From Phylloscopus collybita (lineage: Eukaryota > Chordata > Aves > Passeriformes > Phylloscopidae): 64,000 nt of DNA. The position numbers were made by a program, and so were the translations under genes. The stretch is from contig JAJNNQ010000019.1 of the NCBI GenBank assembly GCA_027886175.1, positions 13,502,501-13,566,500 of the forward strand, written 5' to 3'. The first letter of the stretch is position 1, and every line of letters starts with the position of its first letter. Under the pieces are notes generated by a model. It was given only the letters and a program-made list of their open reading frames with translations. It was not told the DNA's origin and did not search any database. Positions 58,732-64,000 of the stretch are shown here, one piece after another.

Positions 58732-61538
58732 TAAAAAGGAGAAAGAGGGGGAAAGAACTCTTCTTCTAGTGAAATGGAATACAATACAATATAGTCATCA
58801 TTAATAATAATGTAATTATATTTCTAGGTATATGTTTATGATGGAATCTGAAGTTTCAGGGCCACAGCAAGAGTTGCATTTTTCCCAGAGCAGAGTTCAA
58901 TCTCTTTAAAAGCCTATTAAAGTCACAGAGATGCACCCATCAGTTATTGTACTGAGGGAATGTGGTGACAGTAAGGAAAGGAAGAGCAGAAGGAAGGCAG
59001 GATTAGCACAGATAATGACATTCATCTGTCTGCATGGGCAACATTCGCTGAGTTGTAAGATTTTCAAATTGAATTGAACTTTGGATGATCTCTGTGTCTC
59101 AGGTCTCTAAATAATCCTTATCTCCAGGTGTTTTTCACAGAAGGTAGAGGAGCAGTTCCCCAGGGTCACTTATCTGGTGAAAGGTGCCCTGCACAGCAAC
59201 TCCTCCATCCAGCATTTTCCCAAGGCCATCTGATTGCCAGTTCTTGATAATACCAAATTATTTTCCTGAGTCTTTTCCTGCATAAATTCTAAACCTCATC
59301 ACTTAGGATTAAAACAGTGATAGATCAGAGTCTTTTCACACAAGGAGATTTCTGCCTGTTACCTTGAAGTGGAAATTCACATTTCTGAAGTCATCATCAA
59401 GTCAGCAAAGGTTTTGAGATTGGAAGAGTCAAGAGTCACAAAACCTGAATATGAAGAATGTTTATCAATGACAATGAAAACTGGTCTGATAGGGTGGAGG
59501 GAGCAATTATCTGGGTAAAATGCAGAGTAAAATCATTACCTTCACAAGGAATGTTTGCTGCAGATTGAGGCCACTGACTCATTACATTGAGAGGCTTCTC
59601 GTGGCCTTCTCCTGGAAGGCTGCAGCCTTGCAAAAGCCTTTAGTGGGAACGTGTGAAGAAATTCAAAGGTCAAATCCTTCCAGGAACAGTCATAGGGAGG
59701 GTGTTTAGCCAAGCACACCTGGGGATGCTTTTGTCTGTTTGTTGGACAGAAGGGTTCAGGTGGTCAAAGACATTTTCCTATGTATTTCATGAGCAACATT
59801 TTAAACAAAAAAAAAGCAAAGCAATTATACTTCTCATGTGCTTTTACTGTAAGCTGGAATTTCAGTAAGAATGTCTCTGGCTCAGAAGCTATTTTTTAAT
59901 TTGCATAGCACTAAGAACACCGGCAAAATGTGTGCTGGTGCAGAGGATGAGGCAGCACAGGTTTGTGGAGCTGTGTGGAGCTTTGCAATCTGGGTTTGGG
60001 CTGAACACATGGAATTGTACAGAAGGGGGCTTGGAGGGAATATGCAGAGCTGTGGGAAATGTAGAGACAGGGAAGTGTGAGGGACTGAGGGCAGAATTTA
60101 TTCAGTTATTCCAGGGGGAGGCACAAAAGGGAGCAGAGGAGTGTACAGCCTGCTTGGAAAGAGTAATTCTCACAGTAAATAGCACTTTAATTTGGCAGGA
60201 GAAGGATCAACAGTTGGGTGTTTTCAATAATATTTTAATATAGTAAAGCACTGGGATAATGTAGCCAGGGACACAGAGAGTTCCTATTCCTCTGAGACTC
60301 TTTTTGTTAAACTATGCCTTAGATGAATCAGAAGCCCTTGTGCAAAGCTGAAATTACCAGCAAAGGTGATTTATGGGTGTTGAGCAAAAACTCCAAGTAT
60401 AAGGTCATAATAGTGACGTCTACACTTAAAACCTGCATTCCTTTTTTATTTTTAATGAAAGACTGTGGGGCAAGGAGGACCTGGGAATTACAGCAGTGCA
60501 TTCAGTCCTCAAAAAATGATTGGAAGATCAAGTTCTTATTTACTCAGTCTGAGCCTCTCTGGGTTCAAACATGAAACACTGGAGGCCTGAGTGGTTTTTG
60601 GAAGAAAAGAAAGAAAATCCACCTGTTGCAAAACACACAGGAAGAAAAAAAACAGCAACAGATGACTAACAGTGCTGCTGTGATTGCACAGTTTTGTGGT
60701 GAACTGTGATCAGCAGTGACATTTTAAGGAGTGGAACCTCAGCTCCATGGTATTTACATGATATCCTGCATTTTTACCCTGATAGTGTGATGCTTCTCTG
60801 CAGCCAAGAGAGAGAATTCAGCAATGGCAGGAGGATGAGATCAATTCCTGCTGGAAATGAGGTAGTTCATGGATACCCCAGGGTAGTTCAGCCCATTGAA
60901 GGAATTCTGTGAGAGCTGTGAAGCTCCACAGCTTTCCACTGCCTGGGCTGCTTCGGTGGGAACAATTCCTTGCCCCCATCCTGAGCATCCCCTGGGCTTG
61001 AGGCTTCACATTTTTGCAAGCTGTGAAATTCATGTGGAAAGGCTACGACACACTGAGCAGTCTGGGGTGCTAAACATGCCCAGTGCCCTCCTCCAGACAC
61101 AGACAGAGGGGAAGGGAGGAGGCAGATGCTTGCAGCTCTGACAGCCAGTCCCTGGAAGATGCCCGGCTCTAAATATAGAACCTGCTCAGTTTTCATCTGC
61201 TCACACTTTGCAGCAGCAAAGAGGGGGAGAAGCTTTGCATTCAGCTGCAGCTCTTTGAGAAGCAAAAAAAAAGGAAAGGGGGGAGTTTATTTCTGGAGAA
61301 CAGATTTCCTCCAAGCACCACTAACTGAGGTTGTTCTCTGGACACTCTCAGGGCTCCATGAGATGTTGGTGGTTTCTTTATGCAGGAGAAAAATCTGTGG
61401 GACTGGACCAACCAACACCAGCTCATTAGAACTGTCATTTTTAGAAGAACACTGGAAAGATGCCAAAACATCCCTGCTCTGGCCCAGGGTCTGTGCAAGT
61501 CAAGAAGGAAAATGGTTTGTCTCAAACTTCCCCATAAC
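58732..61538. other. Single-copy noncoding DNA
   Basis: No repeat family or exon recognised. An AT-rich part lies at 58780-58840. The first half of the 255-codon frame starting at 61126 falls here and has no coding features. Confidence 0.45.
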
Positions 61539-61983
61539 ACAGAATCACAGAATGGTTTGGTTTGGAAGGGATCTTAAACCACCCCCTGCCATGGGCAGGG
61601 ACACCTTCCACTATTCCAGGGAGCTCCAAACCCCATCCAGCCTGGCCTTGGACACTTCCAGGGATCCAGGGGCAGCCACAGCTTCTCTGGGAACCCTGTG
61701 CCAGGGCCTCACCACCTTCACAGGGAACAATTTTTTTCCCAATATCTCATCTAACCCTGCCCTCTGTCAGTGGGAAGCCTTTTCCCCTTGCCTTGTCCCT
61801 CCAGGCCTTGTAAAAAATCTCTCTCCATCTTGTGGGGTCCCTTCAGGCACTAAAAGGCCAAAATTAGGCCACCCCAAATCTTCTCCAGGCTGAGCAATCT
61901 CAATCCTCCCAGCCTTTCCTCACAGGAGAGGTGCTTCATCCCCTCAACCAGCCTGGTGGCCTCCTCTGCACTCTCTGCAGTAT
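61539..61983 (-). mobile_element. CR1 LINE 3' fragment, antisense, near-complete terminus
   Basis: The best-preserved CR1 end. Antisense octamers ACAGAATCACAGAATGG lead into GGAAGGGATCTTAAACCACC, CCTGCCATGGGCAGGGACAC, GGCCTTGGACACTTCCAGGG, TGTGCCAGGGCCTCACCACC, CCAATATCTCATCTAACCC, CTTCTCCAGGCTGAGCAATC and CACAGGAGAGGTGCTTCATC. It ends near CTCTGCAGTATG by 5' truncation. It accounts for the second half of the 255-codon plus-strand open frame. Confidence 0.95.
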
Positions 61984-62863
61984 GTAAAACACACGGTGGC
62001 AGAGGTTTTTGTCTGTAGAGCTTTGTCCCAATCTATTTTCTTCCCCACCCATGGACATGTCTACAGAGCCTCAGCCTTGTGCAGCTCACCCAGAGATTTG
62101 TTTGGCCCCATCAGAAACCAAGCTTCACTTGCCCCCCAAACTCTTCCTTTAGCAAGGCTCCTGTGGGAATGGGAAAACAAAATCCCCTGTGCAAGAGCAG
62201 GATCTGAGTCTGTGTTGGAGACCCTCAAGGACAGGGGCACACAAGGAGCTCTGGACCTTTTACCTTCTGAACTTTAAAAGCATGAAAACCTTCCGAGGTT
62301 GCTCCATAAATAGCCCCTTGTCAGTTAGTCAGCTGTGAATATTTCTGCTGTTATTACACAGATCCTGCAAGCTCAAGTCAATGGCTAAAAAAAAATACTG
62401 AGCACAATGACTTTTATTTCATTGTTATTCAATACTCATCTCGGGAGGGGTGACTAAGAGGTGAATGAGAGATTTCAAAGTCTCTTAACTCTCCAATTTT
62501 GCACACAAAAAATAACTTTGGTGCAGAACATCGTTTAAGATCTGTCTTAAACCCTTATAGGGAATGGTTCTCCATTAAATCTGACCTTTTCTCCTCCTAG
62601 GGTGAATGTACCAAAAAATAACCAATAACACAACAAACCAATAAATATATTTGCTAACTGCAAGTACTTTAACCCTATGCAAACACATTGGAGCTTAAGG
62701 TGCATTCTTGAGATATTTATTTAGAAGAATAACACTGCTCAGGCAACAGGAGCTGTAGAGCTGTGGGAAGTTGATGAATTTTTGTTGCCCCTCACTGAGT
62801 GACTAGTTCTGAATCTTTAAACAAATTTAAAAATTCATCTACAAGTAAACACATCAGTACAGC
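61984..62863. other. Single-copy noncoding DNA
   Basis: AT-rich beyond 62330. No element recognised before the LTR start. Confidence 0.5.
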
Positions 62864-62970
62864 TGTCTTGGGTTGTGGAGCTGGGTTTTGTGTATTCTAT
62901 TTACATCTGTTTTGGGGCCTGATGACCCACCTTGATAGGCCATTGTTACCTTCCCCAGCCTGTGCGGTGC

Positions 62971-62978
62971 ATTTGCAT
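62971..62978 (+). promoter_or_regulatory. Octamer (POU-factor) site in LTR
   Basis: ATTTGCAT is the reverse complement of the octamer ATGCAAAT bound by POU-domain factors. It lies about 110 bp into the LTR, upstream of the G-rich block. The match is exact, but use as a promoter element is inferred. Confidence 0.45.
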
Positions 62979-63000
62979 TTCTATACATCTCATGCCCTGG

Positions 63001-63040
63001 CGGTGGGGGGTGGGGGGGAGGGGAGGTGGCCGGGTGGGGT
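63001..63040 (+). promoter_or_regulatory. G-run cluster, quadruplex-capable, in LTR
   Basis: Several runs of three or more G (GGTGGGGGGTGGGGGGGAGG, then further G-runs) separated by single bases, followed by CpG-rich sequence to about 63180. It fits the quadruplex rule of four G3 runs with short loops and may act as a GC-box-type promoter. No TATA box is obvious in this LTR. Confidence 0.55.
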
Positions 63041-63384
63041 CGGTGCTGCTCTGTTGCACGAGCGGGGGTGCGCGGCGCTTCCTTCGCGGCGGTGTGGGAA
63101 GAGCTTCTTTGTCTCCTGTGCTCGCCATCCTGTCTCCCTCCTGGCCGTCCCTGAACCGGTTTCTTCGCAGAATCATCTCTGCTCCAACAGGATCACGTCT
63201 GCCACTCCAGAAGTGTTTGGACTGTTTACGTTTGGACTGTTATCAACATCCTGAATCACAGGGTCAGATTGAAACTCTGACTTTGTCAGGGTTTTCTTCT
63301 AAAATTATTGTTTATTTGTTTATTTGTTTGTTTGGTTGGGTGGTTTTGTTTCCTATCATATTTGTATTGTTAAACCTCCTAGTA

Positions 63385-63589
63385 AAGAACTGTTATTCCT
63401 ATTCCCAACATCTTCGCCTGAGAGCCCTTGATTGCAAAATTATAATTCGTCGGGGTGCGAGGGGTTGGTATCCTCCATCCTAGGGGAACCTCAGTTTCCC
63501 TGGCAGATACCTGTCTTTCCAAACCAAGACAGATTTTGGCGCCCAAGGGTGGGGCACGAGGGCATTGAGAGAGAGGAATAACAGTTCTT
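63385..63589. repeat. 16-bp inverted match bridging LTR and leader
   Basis: AAGAACTGTTATTCCT (63385-63400) in the LTR and AGGAATAACAGTTCTT (63574-63589) in the leader are exact reverse complements, with the primer binding site between them. In an RNA transcript they could pair as a long stem around the primer binding site, comparable in position to leader-U5 stems known in retroviruses. Pairing is inferred. Confidence 0.7.
63537..63554 (+). other. Retroviral primer binding site, tRNA-Lys type
   Basis: TGGCGCCCAAGGGTGGGG lies 5 bp after the LTR end. TGGCGCCC is the invariant start for sites pairing with lysine tRNAs, and the remainder resembles the tRNA-Lys(1,2) site TGGCGCCCAACGTGGGGC with a substitution and a one-base insertion. 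This marks the LTR as a 5' LTR and the element as lysine-primed. Confidence 0.88.
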
Positions 63590-64000
63590 GCGTATTAGAT
63601 AAAAGCCCACTGGCCAGAATAATGTGGTCTAGCTTTCCCTGGTTTGGGTGGCACGTGGTGGTGGCTGTATTTCTGCCATTTGCTACTCCTTATGTTAATA
63701 TGGGTCCTATGACTAAGGCTACTGTGGCGGGCATTCAGTTTGTTTTGTGGATTAATAAGGTGAGAAATTCATGGATTTTTAACTTCCTCTGGAAAGCAAG
63801 CACATGGATTCATAGCTATCATAGGCTAACTCTGTGCTTCTGGGGTTACTTTAACAATGGTACCTATTGTAAGGAAATGGCACCGGGGGAAATTTTCTCC
63901 CAGCCCTTCACACAGTTTTTTGGGTCCACCCCACCAGTTTTTGAAGGGTTGAAATCTCTGAGTGCTAATGATATCATACAGTGGCTGGTGTTGCTGGTAT
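63555..64000 (+). mobile_element. Endogenous retrovirus leader and start of internal region, cut by window end
   Basis: Sequence downstream of the primer binding site: about 67 bp of leader to the first long open frame, which then stays open to the window end. No GT splice-donor consensus was confidently placed. Class II (beta-like) or class III relationships are both possible from the lysine primer alone. Confidence 0.75.
63622..64000 (+). CDS. Partial open frame in endogenous retrovirus, product unassigned
   Basis: From ATG at 63622 the frame is open for 126 codons to the window edge, in the position where the first retroviral gene (gag) is expected. The start is tryptophan-rich and hydrophobic (residues about 1-25, including VVVAVFLPFATP), unlike a typical myristoylated Gag start, which has glycine as residue 2. 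Later residues are aromatic-rich with a potential N-glycosylation site (NGT). No capsid, zinc-knuckle or protease motif appears in the visible part. It may be an atypical Gag, an accessory frame, or a deletion product joining the leader to later sequence. Lack of stops suggests a relatively young insertion. Confidence 0.4.
   Translation, partial: MWSSFPWFGWHVVVAVFLPFATPYVNMGPMTKATVAGIQFVLWINKVRNSWIFNFLWKASTWIHSYHRLTLCFWGYFNNGTYCKEMAPGEIFSQPFTQFFGSTPPVFEGLKSLSANDIIQWLVLLV

Larger units (their letters stand above)
62864..63531 (+). mobile_element. 5' LTR of an endogenous retrovirus
   Basis: A 668-bp LTR starting TGTCTTGG and ending CCAAGACA, a perfect 8-bp terminal inverted repeat, followed at once by a short spacer and a primer binding site. 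The first ~300 bp holds an octamer (ATTTGCAT, 62971-62978), G-runs and a CpG-rich block. The last ~364 bp (from about 63168) matches the antisense LTR at 43804 and holds an AGTAAA polyadenylation-type signal (63381-63386) and TTTG repeats. The matching 3' LTR would lie beyond the window, so the target duplication cannot be checked. The 183-codon open frame inside is not a recognised gene. Confidence 0.92.

Noticed and set aside
61126..61893. 255-codon plus-strand open frame, the longest in the window
   Set aside because: Its second half is an antisense CR1 translated through the CR1 3' region (61539-61983). The first half has no domain or supporting context.
62932..63483. 183-codon open frame near the window end
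   Set aside because: It lies wholly inside the retroviral LTR and crosses its G-rich block and AGTAAA signal.
1..64000. tRNA, rRNA, CRISPR array, or bacterial/plasmid sequence
   Set aside because: No tRNA box pairs, rRNA blocks, regularly spaced direct repeats with unique spacers, or dense gene-like ORFs were found. The CR1 and LTR content is consistent with bird nuclear DNA.

Overview
The window reads as nuclear DNA from a bird. The diagnostic signal is a series of CR1 non-LTR retrotransposon fragments with the typical avian 3' end (CCCATGGCAGGG... then AACCCAAACCATTCTGTGATTCT), together with endogenous retrovirus LTRs and no L1 or Alu-like repeats. A songbird (passerine) host fits the mix of old, short CR1 pieces and younger LTR elements, but that is an inference. 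Base composition is AT-leaning and CpG-poor, as in a large intron or an intergenic region. I found no convincing host protein-coding exon, tRNA, rRNA or other RNA gene on either strand. The long open frames are explained by tandem repeats, homopolymers, translated CR1 copies or an LTR.

Layout. 0-10 kb: a 12-unit 22-24 bp minisatellite (298-571), single-copy AT-rich DNA, one CR1 (6071-6322) and a CAAA microsatellite. 10-22 kb: CR1 pieces at 10444, 12849 and 21389, a C18 run, an A63 homopolymer, a long polypyrimidine tract, and a diverged local duplication (20750/21264) whose second copy ends where a CR1 begins. 22-33 kb: CR1 pieces at 25084, 29026 and 29576, a decayed coiled-coil-type reading frame (28670-29011, minus), and a 551-bp solo LTR (30559-31109) inserted into a CR1, with a 4-bp target duplication. 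33-44 kb: a perfect 30-bp-arm hairpin with a 5-nt loop (33434-33498), AT-rich single-copy stretches that keep CpGs, and a small perfect hairpin at 40407. 43.8-44.5 kb: an antisense solo LTR. 44.5-62.8 kb: mostly single-copy DNA with scattered CR1 pieces (53386, 58695, 61539), microsatellites and one ATG-less 170-codon open frame. 62864 to the window end: the 5' end of a sense-oriented endogenous retrovirus, made of a complete LTR with perfect 8-bp terminal inverted repeats, a tRNA-Lys-type primer binding site, a leader, and an open frame still open at base 64000.

Nothing here forms an operon or a pathway. The connected story is retroelement history. The two LTRs at 43.8 and 62.9 kb share their last ~360 bp and their termini but have unrelated 5' halves, one with a TATA-like box and 21-bp repeats, the other GC-rich with an octamer site and G-runs. 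The retrovirus also carries a perfect 16-bp inverted match that could pair the 3' part of its LTR with its leader across the primer binding site. Best candidates for something unusual are that stem, the LTR 5'-half exchange, and the perfect 33.4-kb hairpin.
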